Of a stretch of 39,231 nt of DNA, positions 1 to 6,391 are shown piece by piece. This DNA is from CAMCHP01 sp036835325. GTDB taxonomy: Bacteria > Bacteroidota > Bacteroidia > Flavobacteriales_D > Sanyastnellaceae. The stretch is from NCBI GenBank assembly GCA_036835325.1, contig DAITMF010000033.1, positions 1 to 39,231 of the forward strand. The letters run 5' to 3'. Below the pieces are notes generated by a model. The model saw nothing but the letters and a program-made list of their open reading frames with translations. It made no database searches and was not told where the DNA came from. Made by a program: the position numbers and the translations under genes. How positions within the stretch are numbered: position 1 is the stretch's first letter; the number at the start of each line of letters is the position of its first letter.

Positions 1-27
1 TTTAGGGTAACACGCCTCCTTCTTGTA

Positions 28-35
28 TAGCTTTG
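28..35 (+). promoter_or_regulatory. Putative -7 promoter element of the araC-type gene
   Basis: TAGCTTTG matches the Bacteroidota -7 consensus TAnnTTTG. Transcription would begin near position 41, giving a leader of about 75 nt before the ATG at 115. No clear -33 TTG is visible because the window begins just upstream. Confidence 0.45.
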
Positions 36-84
36 GCATCCTTCGGGGGCGGTGGTGCTGGACGTGTTGAAACGACGGTCGGCC

Positions 85-97
85 CATCCATCCATCC
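85..97 (+). repeat. CATCC-type short repeat in the araC leader (three overlapping units)
   Basis: Three overlapping CATCC units make the longest example of the recurrent CATCCATCC motif in this window. It lies in the 5' leader, 17 nt before the ATG at 115, and is followed by an A/C-rich stretch. Function unknown. Confidence 0.6.
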
Positions 98-114
98 CAA
101 CCAAACCAAAGGCC

Positions 115-990
115 ATGATCTATACAGGCAGCAACGGCGAATACCTCGAACTGAGCGAAATCAAGCAAAGCGACGCCTTGACAGCACTTCCCGCTCCGCA
201 CGGCGCGGGCATTGAAAACACCCTGCTCTTCATCTGGATTCGCGGCGACGATGCAGTGATGACCTATGAGGGCACCGACATTGCCCTGCGAAGCAACACG
301 GTCGTGTGCCTGTCGTTTTTTCGCTCACTCAGCTTTCGCAAACTCACCGGTGCCCGCATCGTGCGGTTCAATCCCGAGTTCTATTGCGTGCTCAACCACG
401 ACAGTGAAGTGAGCTGCAAAGGGGTGCTGTTTTACGGTGCCCATCAACTGCCGCTGTTTCACGTTGACGGCGATGACCTGGCGAAGTTCGAACTGCTGTG
501 GGAGGTGTTTCACGCTGAAATGGCCGCTGCCGATCGCCTGCAACTCGAAATGCTGCAAATGCTGCTCAAGCGCTTCATCATTCTCGCTACGCGGGTGTAC
601 AAAGCGCAGAACCGCTACTACCGCCTTGATAGCCCTGACGTTGACTTGGTGCGCGAATTCAACTTCCTCGTTGAGCAGCATTTCAAAACCAAGCACACCG
701 TTACCGAGTACGCCGATCTCTTGCACAAATCGCCCAAAACCCTGTCAAACGTGTTCTCAAACCTGGCCGGCAAAACACCTTTGCAGATCATCCACGACCG
801 CAAGCACGTTGAAGCCCGCCGCTTGCTGCGCTACACCTCAAAAACCGTTTCTGAAATCGCCTACGAGATTGGTTTTGAAGACGTACAAACCTTTAGCCGC
901 TTCTTCAAAAAACAAGATGGAAACAGTCCGACCGAGTTCAAAAACTGCGTCATGGGAAGTATTGCCAACTACTCGGGAATATCGTCCTAA
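115..990 (+). CDS. AraC/XylS-family transcriptional regulator
   Basis: This 291-residue protein should bind DNA through a C-terminal double helix-turn-helix (about residues 190-285). That part shows the usual AraC features: a segment resembling TVTEYADLLHKSPKTLSNVF, then the second HTH with SEIAYEIGFEDVQTFSRFFKK. The N-terminal ~170 residues look like a cupin-type sensing domain with no recognisable ligand motif. I chose ATG 115; a GTG at 52 is in frame, but the added residues are low-complexity and overlap the leader repeat. The gene is followed by a short transcription unit and then by an AhpD-like peroxidase gene, so it may regulate that gene; this is inference from adjacency only. Confidence 0.9.
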   Translation: MIYTGSNGEYLELSEIKQSDALTALPAPHGAGIENTLLFIWIRGDDAVMTYEGTDIALRSNTVVCLSFFRSLSFRKLTGARIVRFNPEFYCVLNHDSEVSCKGVLFYGAHQLPLFHVDGDDLAKFELLWEVFHAEMAAADRLQLEMLQMLLKRFIILATRVYKAQNRYYRLDSPDVDLVREFNFLVEQHFKTKHTVTEYADLLHKSPKTLSNVFSNLAGKTPLQIIHDRKHVEARRLLRYTSKTVSEIAYEIGFEDVQTFSRFFKKQDGNSPTEFKNCVMGSIANYSGISS

Positions 991-1053
991 CCCTTAGGCC
1001 CGCTTCCCCAGCACCTTTGCATCGTATCCTTTTATACACTTAAAACGATTGCG

Positions 1054-1158
1054 ATGACAAAGAACACTGTTCGCGCCCAAGCGAACCCTACCTCAAGCAC
1101 CTCATTGCTGCGTAGCGCGCGTTTCATGGGCATGGGCATTGGCCTTGCTTTGCACTGA
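1054..1158 (+). CDS. Possible 34-residue peptide or part of a small RNA gene
   Basis: An ATG-initiated frame of 34 codons ends in TGA at 1156-1158. It lies between araC and the AhpD-like gene, inside an apparently self-contained unit: a promoter-like CACCTTTG at 1011-1022 in front and a strong rho-independent terminator at 1238-1284 behind. The peptide is basic, with a short Met/Gly-rich hydrophobic end, and matches no family I recognise. The transcript could equally be a non-coding RNA of about 250 nt, or a leader of the next gene. Coding is uncertain. Confidence 0.25.
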   Translation: MTKNTVRAQANPTSSTSLLRSARFMGMGIGLALH

Positions 1159-1173
1159 TGAACCAAAACCTCG

Positions 1174-1182
1174 CATCCATCC
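1174..1182 (+). repeat. CATCCATCC motif
   Basis: One of at least twelve copies of this 9-mer. An inverted copy lies at 1286-1294, so in RNA the two could pair over nine bases and enclose the terminator hairpin between them. Confidence 0.55.
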
Positions 1183-1237
1183 CGTCAGGAAGTTTCATGC
1201 GTAAATAGGTAAACCAACCTGTGTGTTTCGCAGGCGA

Positions 1238-1284
1238 GGGCAAGGCAGAAGATGGAGCTGTCTTGCCCTTCGTTTTTTTTTTTT
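1238..1284 (+). terminator. Rho-independent terminator
   Basis: GGGCAAGGCAG (1238-1248) pairs with CTGTCTTGCCC (1258-1268) over 11 bp with one G-T pair and a 9-nt loop. It is followed after CG and a few T by an uninterrupted T-run at 1273-1284. It ends whatever is transcribed from the 1010-1237 region and insulates the next gene. Confidence 0.85.
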
Positions 1285-1285
1285 C

Positions 1286-1294
1286 GGATGGATG
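1286..1294 (-). repeat. CATCCATCC motif (reverse orientation) abutting the terminator T-run
   Basis: GGATGGATG on the plus strand directly follows the T-run of the terminator. Read on the minus strand, it is CATCCATCC followed by a 12-A tract, the same arrangement seen at 2050 and 3658. Confidence 0.55.
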
Positions 1295-1418
1295 AGGAGC
1301 GGAGGTGCACAGTACACATCCCCGCAGGGAAAAACTGCCAACACAGCGGGAATTCCTCCCTAACTCCGCCATCCCTGTACGCCCCACCTTTGTACTGTTA
1401 AATCAAACACATCATTTT

Positions 1419-1973
1419 ATGCACCAGTACCAAGTTCCCCTCCGAGGAGATGTTTCGGAAAACAACCGCGCACTGTTCGACAACCTTGAAAAAGGACTCG
1501 GGTTTGTGCCCAACCTCTACGCCTACTTCGGCAAAAATGACACGGCGCTCGGCGATTACCTCGCACTGCAAAACCGCAAAAGCACGCTCAAAGCCAAGGA
1601 GCGCGAGGTGATCAACCTCGTTACCAGTCAGCTGAACGGATGCCGCTACTGCCAATCGGCCCACACCGTACTCGGCAAGCTGAACGGGTTCACCGACGAG
1701 CAAGTGCTCACCCTCCGCGGCGGATCTGCTCCATTCGATGCCAAGCTCGATGCCCTGGTGAAACTCGCCGGCGAAGTCGTTGAAACCCGCGGCCGCGTTT
1801 CGCAAGCCACCCGCGATGCCTTTTTCGCTGCCGGTTACACTGAAGCCCATTTCATTGATGTGGTGATGGTGATTGGCGACAAAATCATCAGCAACTACAT
1901 CCACAACTTCACCGGTTTTGCGGTTGATTTCCCCCTTGCTCCTGAGTTGTCCGTTACCGAAGTATCGGCTTAG
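1419..1973 (+). CDS. AhpD-like carboxymuconolactone decarboxylase-family protein
   Basis: A 184-residue all-alpha protein of the CMD/AhpD superfamily. Residues 75-82 read CRYCQSAH, the CxxC-xxxH proton-relay and disulfide motif of alkylhydroperoxidases, and Glu63 sits 12 residues before the first cysteine, as in AhpD. This makes a thiol peroxidase or related redox role more likely than true decarboxylation. ATG 1419 is preferred because upstream frame residues run through the terminator region, and CACCTTTG (1385-1392) is a plausible -7 element giving a short leader. The AraC-type gene upstream may control it. Substrate and electron donor cannot be read from sequence. Confidence 0.88.
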   Translation: MHQYQVPLRGDVSENNRALFDNLEKGLGFVPNLYAYFGKNDTALGDYLALQNRKSTLKAKEREVINLVTSQLNGCRYCQSAHTVLGKLNGFTDEQVLTLRGGSAPFDAKLDALVKLAGEVVETRGRVSQATRDAFFAAGYTEAHFIDVVMVIGDKIISNYIHNFTGFAVDFPLAPELSVTEVSA

Positions 1974-1996
1974 CTTCACTAAGTTTATCGTCGAAA

Positions 1997-2029
1997 CCGG
2001 TGCGCGGAAGATGCTCTCCCGCGCACCGG
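1997..2029 (+). terminator. Perfect 11-bp hairpin after the AhpD-like gene
   Basis: CCGGTGCGCGG (1997-2007) is perfectly complementary to 2019-2029 with an 11-nt loop. No T-run follows, so it may be a rho-independent terminator lacking a U-tract, an mRNA-stabilising 3' stem, or a factor-dependent end. Confidence 0.45.
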
Positions 2030-2049
2030 CGGAAGACGACGCATTCAGC

Positions 2050-2058
2050 CATCCATCC
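2050..2058 (+). repeat. CATCCATCC motif followed by an A-tract
   Basis: The motif is followed by AAAC and a run of nine A, 38 nt before the start codon at 2097. The composition mirrors the inverted copy at 1286. Confidence 0.55.
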
Positions 2059-2096
2059 AAACAAAAAAAAACGAATTGCGTAAACACGTCACCGGC

Positions 2097-3626
2097 ATGA
2101 AACACCTCCTCATATTTACCCTGGTTCTTACGGGCTTTTCGCTTCAAGCACAAGACCTTTTTGATGGCTTTGACGCCTTCTTCAAAAAGCACGTTGATGC
2201 GCAAGGCGCCGTGAACTATACGGGCATTCAAGCCAATGAATTGAACGCCCTGGTTACCGGCATTGCAGCCTACCCGCTGGCTGAGAAGCCCGATGCCGTT
2301 AAAAAAGCCTTCATGATCAACGCCTACAACGTGCTGGTTATCAACAGCATTGTGCGCGAGAAGCAGAGCGAATCGGTAATGAACACGCCCAATTTCTTCA
2401 CGGCACGCACCCACACGGTGGCGGGCGAGAAGCTTTCGCTGAACGAACTTGAGAAAGAGCGTTTGTTTACCCGGTTTCCCGATGCGCGGCTTCACTTTGT
2501 GCTCGTGTGCGGCGCCGTGTCGTGTCCGCCCATTATCGCCGAGGCCTACCGTCCGGCCACGCTTGAAGCCCAGCTCGACCGCCAAACCCGCTTGGCGTTG
2601 AACGACCGCAAGTTTGTGCGCCACGATGCCGCTTCCAACACGATTGAGTGGTCGGCCCTGTTTGAGTGGTACGCATCCGATTTCGGCAAGAACACCGCGG
2701 GCATCATCGCGTGGGTGAACGGATTCCGCGACGCCAAGCTTCCGACCACGGCCAAAACCCGTGCGATGGACTACGACTGGAGTTTGAACGGTCAACAGCA
2801 GATGAACCGCAAAGGCGACGTGCATCCGCCGAAGGCGAAAAACAGCATCCGCTACGTGGTGTCATCGACCATTCCGAAGGGCGGCACCGAGACCAAAATC
2901 TTCAACAACCTGTACACGCAGGCCACGGGCGACGGCACCGATTTGTCAACGCGCAGCAACTTCTTTACCACCTTCGTGACCTCGCTGTATGGGGTGAGCG
3001 ACCGCTTCAACGCTGGTGTGGAACTGCGCTACCGGCGGGTGTCAACGGCGGGTTTTCCGTCGTCGCCGCTGACCGTTTTCGAAGACCGTGCCGAGCACTC
3101 AGCCCGGCAAAGCGTGGCCACGATCGGACCGAAAATCCGCTGGGCGCCCGTGCCGAAATGGGGCAATTTTTCAATTCAAAGCGCCCTTTGGATTCCACTC
3201 GAAGACAACCTCGAAGGCACGGCCGAGCTGAGTTACATTGACTGGAACGGCCTCACTTCGTGGACGCAAATCATGAACGATTTTACCATCGGCCAGAGCT
3301 TCAGCGTGTTCACCGAGCTCTCGCTGCTGCTTGAAGACATTGGGCCTGACCGCGCCGCAGGCGATTTGAACCGTTTCAGCACACCGTTGACGGTGATTGC
3401 GAGTTACTTTCCTGAGCCCAAAACCACCCTTTACCTTCTCAACGGCGTATCACCCTATTGGGCGCCCAACCTTGATTGGTTTTACCAAAGCGGCGCAGGC
3501 GCGAAGTACCAGTTTAACCGTAACTTCGAGGTTGAACTGCTCTACACGTGGTTCACCAATGCGTTTTTGATTGAAAACAACGGCCGCGCGAGTACCTTCA
3601 ATGTGGGCATCCGCTTCAATACCTAA
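2097..3626 (+). CDS. DUF547 domain protein fused to an outer-membrane beta-barrel
   Basis: The 509-residue product begins with a signal peptide (residues 1-19, ending LQAQ). Residues ~20-235 form a DUF547 domain, recognisable from AFMINAYNVLVI, the CGAVSCPP segment and the closing MDYDWSLNGQ. DUF547 proteins usually stop near here. This one continues for ~260 residues of alternating aromatic/polar strands (about 250-509) ending in a barrel-like terminal strand (FNVGIRFNT), so it looks like a soluble domain fused to an outer-membrane barrel. ATG 2097 is chosen because an upstream TTG at 2076 would precede the signal peptide. The 3' end overlaps the next gene by 26 bp, suggesting co-translation with the Omp85-like protein. 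DUF547 has no settled biochemical function. Confidence 0.85.
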   Translation: MKHLLIFTLVLTGFSLQAQDLFDGFDAFFKKHVDAQGAVNYTGIQANELNALVTGIAAYPLAEKPDAVKKAFMINAYNVLVINSIVREKQSESVMNTPNFFTARTHTVAGEKLSLNELEKERLFTRFPDARLHFVLVCGAVSCPPIIAEAYRPATLEAQLDRQTRLALNDRKFVRHDAASNTIEWSALFEWYASDFGKNTAGIIAWVNGFRDAKLPTTAKTRAMDYDWSLNGQQQMNRKGDVHPPKAKNSIRYVVSSTIPKGGTETKIFNNLYTQATGDGTDLSTRSNFFTTFVTSLYGVSDRFNAGVELRYRRVSTAGFPSSPLTVFEDRAEHSARQSVATIGPKIRWAPVPKWGNFSIQSALWIPLEDNLEGTAELSYIDWNGLTSWTQIMNDFTIGQSFSVFTELSLLLEDIGPDRAAGDLNRFSTPLTVIASYFPEPKTTLYLLNGVSPYWAPNLDWFYQSGAGAKYQFNRNFEVELLYTWFTNAFLIENNGRASTFNVGIRFNT

Positions 3627-4881
3627 GCGCGGGGTTCTATTTTCTTTTTTTTTGGTGGGATGGATGGCCTTGGCCGCTCAAACGGTGGCGATTGAATTTG
3701 AAGGCAACACCCGCACCAAATCTGATTTTCTGCTTCAGGTGCTCGGATGCTGCTTGGATGTCTACGACGAAGATGCACTGAAAGCCGGCCTTCGGCGCTT
3801 GAAAAACCTGGCCGTTTTGGCCGAAGCCAACGCCGAAGTGAGCGCTACCGACACCCTTGTTCGGGTTGTAGTGAAGGTGGAGGAAGCCCCCGTGATTTGG
3901 CCCATTCTCACCTTCGGAGGCGTTGAAGGCAACCGCTGGTTCATGGCCGGAGTGAGCGATTTCAATACGGCCGGTCGCGCCATACAAAGCACCGTTTTTT
4001 ACCGAAACATCGACGGCGAGCACAATGCGTTTGTGAGTGTGGATGTTCCGCTGATGCGCCAAACCCGCTTCGGTTATGGCATTGAGGTGCAGCGTTATGC
4101 GGCCATTGAACCCTTGTTTTTTGCAGCCGGCGCTGAAGGCATACCCTACCGCTATGCCAATTTCACTTTCGCGCCACGGGTGAGCTATGCCTTTGATTTT
4201 CAGCACCGCGTGGTGTTCGGCTTGAGTTACCTGCACGAACGATACGAACGCGTCTACGAAGGCAGTCCTACTTCGTTGCCCTTTCCAACCGCCAACGCCA
4301 TCAAGAACAAGTACGTGGTCAATGCCACGCACCTGCTGAACCGTGTCAATGTGTTCACTGAGCAGCGCGAAGGGTGGGCGGTCGCGCAGCAGTTTCAGTT
4401 GATCAACGATGTTGGCAGCTTTGCGAATCCGTTTACCGTGTACTGGGTCGAGGGACAGTACTTCGTGCGTCGAGGGGTCTTCAACCTCGCCCTGCGCGGC
4501 CGCTTGGGCGTGGCCGACAACGCCGTGAATCCGTTTGCACCCTTTGTTTTGGATAGCCAGTTGAACATACGCGGGGCCGGAAATCGTGTTGACCGCGGCA
4601 CCGCCACGGCCGTGCTGAACACCGAGTTGCGTTGCACCGTTTACCGCGGCGACCGGTTCGGTTTTCAGGCCGTTGGTTTTTCAGACCTTGGCAACTGGCG
4701 CAAGCCCGGGGGCACACTCGACGAGCTCACCAAGACCGAGAATTTGCAGCATTTCACCGGTTTGGGGCTTCGCCTCTTCTACACCCGTTCGCAGCTCGCC
4801 TTGCTGCGCATCGACTACGGCGTGAACGTGCAATCGACTACCCAGCGCGGTGTGGTGGTGGGTGTTGGTCAGTTTTTTTAA
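3601..4881 (+). CDS. Omp85/BamA-like outer-membrane protein (POTRA plus barrel)
   Basis: The 426-residue product has a signal peptide ending ALAAQ (h-region about residues 10-24). A single POTRA-like domain follows (VAIEFEGNTRTKSDFLLQ onward, about residues 29-95), then a ~330-residue barrel with the surface-antigen pattern. That includes an internal LNIRGAGNRVDRGTA segment resembling the Omp85 RG-rich motif, and a terminal strand ending VGVGQFF. The family inserts or transports proteins or lipids at the outer membrane; with one POTRA this is an accessory member, not BamA itself. ATG 3601 overlaps the upstream gene by 26 bp; an upstream TTG at 3571 is less likely. Its last 89 bp (4793-4881) are duplicated at 6012-6100 beyond the RhuM-Fic cassette. 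Confidence 0.85.
   Translation: MWASASIPKRGVLFSFFLVGWMALAAQTVAIEFEGNTRTKSDFLLQVLGCCLDVYDEDALKAGLRRLKNLAVLAEANAEVSATDTLVRVVVKVEEAPVIWPILTFGGVEGNRWFMAGVSDFNTAGRAIQSTVFYRNIDGEHNAFVSVDVPLMRQTRFGYGIEVQRYAAIEPLFFAAGAEGIPYRYANFTFAPRVSYAFDFQHRVVFGLSYLHERYERVYEGSPTSLPFPTANAIKNKYVVNATHLLNRVNVFTEQREGWAVAQQFQLINDVGSFANPFTVYWVEGQYFVRRGVFNLALRGRLGVADNAVNPFAPFVLDSQLNIRGAGNRVDRGTATAVLNTELRCTVYRGDRFGFQAVGFSDLGNWRKPGGTLDELTKTENLQHFTGLGLRLFYTRSQLALLRIDYGVNVQSTTQRGVVVGVGQFF
3658..3666 (-). repeat. CATCCATCC motif (reverse) within the Omp85-like signal-peptide codons
   Basis: GGATGGATG on the plus strand follows a nine-T run (3645-3653). Here the motif plus T-tract encodes part of the hydrophobic signal segment, so the same arrangement occurs in coding sequence. 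Confidence 0.5.
4793..4881 (+). repeat. Omp85-like gene tail, copy 1 (native end)
   Basis: These 89 bp encode the last barrel strands and stop. They match 6012-6100 at 85 of 89 positions; all four differences (4830, 4845, 4869, 4880) are silent, including a TAA-to-TGA change. A run of six G (4882-4887) follows the stop codon. Confidence 0.95.
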
Positions 4882-5037
4882 GGGGGGCTCGTTATAATTT
4901 ATTGCATTATGAAGCGGTATTCATTCGACGACACCGCTTGCCGTTCAACCACCTAATTTCGATTCTGAGCTATAGGAGTGGTGAATGAATGCTGCCCTTC
5001 CATTGCACATTAAACCATTGAATACCTGTGAAATGCC

Positions 5038-5646
5038 ATGAGAAGGATGGGGATAGAGATTTTTGAGAGTCCAGACGGCCAAACCCGAGTAGAGGTGAGG
5101 ATTGAAAAGGAGACCATTTGGATCACGCAGCGGCAAATGGCGGAGTTGTTCGACACAACTCCCCAGAACATCACTATTCACCTACGGAGAATTTATCAAG
5201 ATGGTGAATTGGATGAAGTGGCAACTTGTAAGGATTACTTACAAGTTCGTTTTGAAGGTGAACGCGAGGTGAAAAGAACCCAATTGCATTACAATTTTGA
5301 TGCGATTATCTCGGTTGGTTACCGTGTTAACTCGCTCAGAGGTACGCAATTCCGGCAATGGGCTACGCAACGGCTTCGGGAATATTTGGTTCAGGGCTAT
5401 GCCATTAATGAATCACGGCTACAACAGCGTGAAATGCAGGTGCTGCACCTCAAAACCGGTATTCAAATACTAAGCAGAGCAATTGAACAGAAAGCGGAGG
5501 AAGAAGGAAACGAATGGCTCATGCATTATGCCAAAGGACTCGAATTGCTCGATGATTATGACCATGAAAACCTTGACAATGAAGGCAGAACCAAGCAGGC
5601 GGCTGTTTATCCCGATCGGCATGAGTATGAAGCCGTGATTGATTAG
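5038..5646 (+). CDS. RhuM-like N-terminal half of a RhuM/Fic protein
   Basis: This 202-residue product matches the RhuM family. It has an N-terminal winged-helix-like segment (WITQRQMAELFDTTPQNITIH), the family signature HYNFDAIISVGYRVNS at about residues 82-97, and FRQWATQRLREYLVQGYAIN after it. RhuM domains in Bacteroidota are commonly fused to a C-terminal Fic/DOC domain in one protein of about 330 residues. Here a TAG at 5644-5646 falls at the linker, and the Fic half follows directly in the same frame. ATG 5047 is an alternative start giving the more usual MGIEIFESPDG end. The cassette context suggests a toxin-antitoxin or defence role; RhuM function is not well established. Confidence 0.8.
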   Translation: MRRMGIEIFESPDGQTRVEVRIEKETIWITQRQMAELFDTTPQNITIHLRRIYQDGELDEVATCKDYLQVRFEGEREVKRTQLHYNFDAIISVGYRVNSLRGTQFRQWATQRLREYLVQGYAINESRLQQREMQVLHLKTGIQILSRAIEQKAEEEGNEWLMHYAKGLELLDDYDHENLDNEGRTKQAAVYPDRHEYEAVID

Positions 5647-6012
5647 ATGAAATCCGATTTCAAGTCGTCCGTTTTCGGTTTGGAGAAAGATCAAGGTTTT
5701 GAGAGTGCCATTGCCCAGATAGCCAAAGGGTTTGGCAATGCAGATTTCTACCCGACTTTGGAAGAAAAGGCGGCGATGCTTTTGTATCTAGTAACCAAAA
5801 ATCATGCCTTTATCGATGGCAACAAACGCATTGCAGCCGCCTGTTTCCTCCTTTTTCTTGAGCGGAATCGTTTATTATTCAATCGTCATGGGCAAAGTAT
5901 TATCGGTAACGACACCTTGGCGAGTTTAACTCTATTTGTCGCTTCAAGTAAGCCGGAAGAAATATTGATTGTTAAGGGATTGATCGTGAGTATGTTGAAT
6001 CGGAATCAGTGA
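5647..6012 (+). CDS. Fic/DOC-domain half of a RhuM/Fic protein
   Basis: The 121-residue product carries an intact Fic active-site motif, HAFIDGNKR at residues 53-61 (form HxFxDGNKR). Fic domains transfer AMP or phosphate-type groups onto targets, and the DOC form is the toxin of phd/doc modules. The ATG at 5647 directly follows the TAG that ends the RhuM half, in the same frame. In full-length relatives I recall a glutamine codon here, so CAG to TAG would explain the split. The downstream half could be made by termination-reinitiation (TAGATG) or amber readthrough, or the gene may be a recent pseudogene. The TGA stop (6010-6012) abuts the duplicated host-gene tail. Confidence 0.8.
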   Translation: MKSDFKSSVFGLEKDQGFESAIAQIAKGFGNADFYPTLEEKAAMLLYLVTKNHAFIDGNKRIAAACFLLFLERNRLLFNRHGQSIIGNDTLASLTLFVASSKPEEILIVKGLIVSMLNRNQ

Positions 6013-6100
6013 GCTCGCCTTGCTGCGCATCGACTACGGCGTGAACGTCCAATCGACTACCCAACGCGGTGTGGTGGTGGGTGTTGGGCAGTTTTTTTGA
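6012..6100 (+). repeat. Omp85-like gene tail, copy 2 (displaced or imported end)
   Basis: The second copy of 4793-4881 has 4 mismatches, all silent, and keeps the frame to its own TGA (6098-6100). It has no upstream gene body. GC plus six G (6103-6108) follow the stop. Silent-only divergence means the sequence spent time as the end of a functional gene after the two copies separated. Confidence 0.92.
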
Positions 6101-6109
6101 GCGGGGGGA

Positions 6110-6298
6110 TTGGCAACCACCGAGGATTGCTCGGTAGTTCAATTGGAAGGGAAACGCATTGTTCAAAATTCAGACGAGCACTATAACCTTCTTGTCGTAG
6201 TTTCTGTGGGTTACCACGTTAACCCGCGAAGAGGCGAAGAATGCCTACGATGGGCCATCCAACGCGGCTTGGTGCTTGGAGTTGGACGGTTTTTCTGG
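6110..6298 (+). pseudogene. Decayed RhuM fragment joined to a third Omp85-like tail
   Basis: Codons from 6110 encode about 50 residues matching RhuM residues ~60-111 of the intact gene upstream, including HYNLLVVVSVGYHVN and LRWAIQR. At the shared Gln-Arg codons the sequence switches to RGLVLGVGRFF, a degenerate copy of the Omp85-like tail RGVVVGVGQFF (6260-6298, 30 of 39 bases matching 6062-6100). The tail's stop codon has become TGG, so the frame runs on. The start is missing: the fragment begins right after the G-run at 6103-6108. This looks like the remains of an older cassette-plus-tail unit reduced by deletions. Confidence 0.75.
6260..6298 (+). repeat. Omp85-like gene tail, degenerate copy 3
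   Basis: This segment resembles copy 2 more than copy 1: it shares the CAA codon, and its TGG is one base from copy 2's TGA. It is joined to the RhuM fragment at a short stretch of homology (CAACG-type bases shared by RhuM WATQR and tail TTQRG codons). Confidence 0.7.
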
Positions 6299-6344
6299 AT
6301 TGAGCCCGATTCAAAGCTTCAATCGACAATAAAACGCAACAAAG

Positions 6345-6374
6345 TTGCGATAGTGGGATTTCTTCTTATTTTTG
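6345..6374 (+). promoter_or_regulatory. Putative promoter of the 64-aa protein/GTPase operon
   Basis: TTG at 6345-6347 and TATTTTTG at 6367-6374 fit the Bacteroidota -33/-7 consensus with a 19-nt spacer. Transcription would start near 6380, about 12 nt before the ATG at 6392. The promoter lies just after the decayed cassette remnant. Confidence 0.55.
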
Positions 6375-6391
6375 TTTCCCAAAACAAGGGC

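Larger units (their letters stand above)
4882..6100 (+). mobile_element. Candidate gene-end-targeting cassette carrying RhuM-Fic plus a host-gene tail
   Basis: The ~1.1-kb insert begins at the G-run after the Omp85-like stop codon, carries RhuM-Fic, and ends in an 89-bp copy of that host gene's 3' end (6012-6100). Its tail starts exactly on the last base of the fic stop codon. The insert looks AT-richer than neighbouring core genes. A hairpin AAGCGGT/ACCGCTT (4912-4918 with 4933-4939) lies just inside the left end. There is no integrase, transposase or terminal inverted repeat. Together with the second example at 9219-10457, this suggests a non-autonomous element that restores the gene it enters. 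Confidence 0.55.

Noticed and set aside
1398..2825. 475-codon minus-strand open frame opposite the AhpD-like and DUF547 genes
   Set aside because: It is antisense to two genes with clear domains, has a composition typical of reverse-complement reading, and shows no recognisable motifs.
4912..4939. AAGCGGT/ACCGCTT inverted repeat as a possible integron attC or terminator
   Set aside because: It lacks attC core sites and a T-run, and no similar structure occurs in the second cassette; kept only as a note in the cassette entry.
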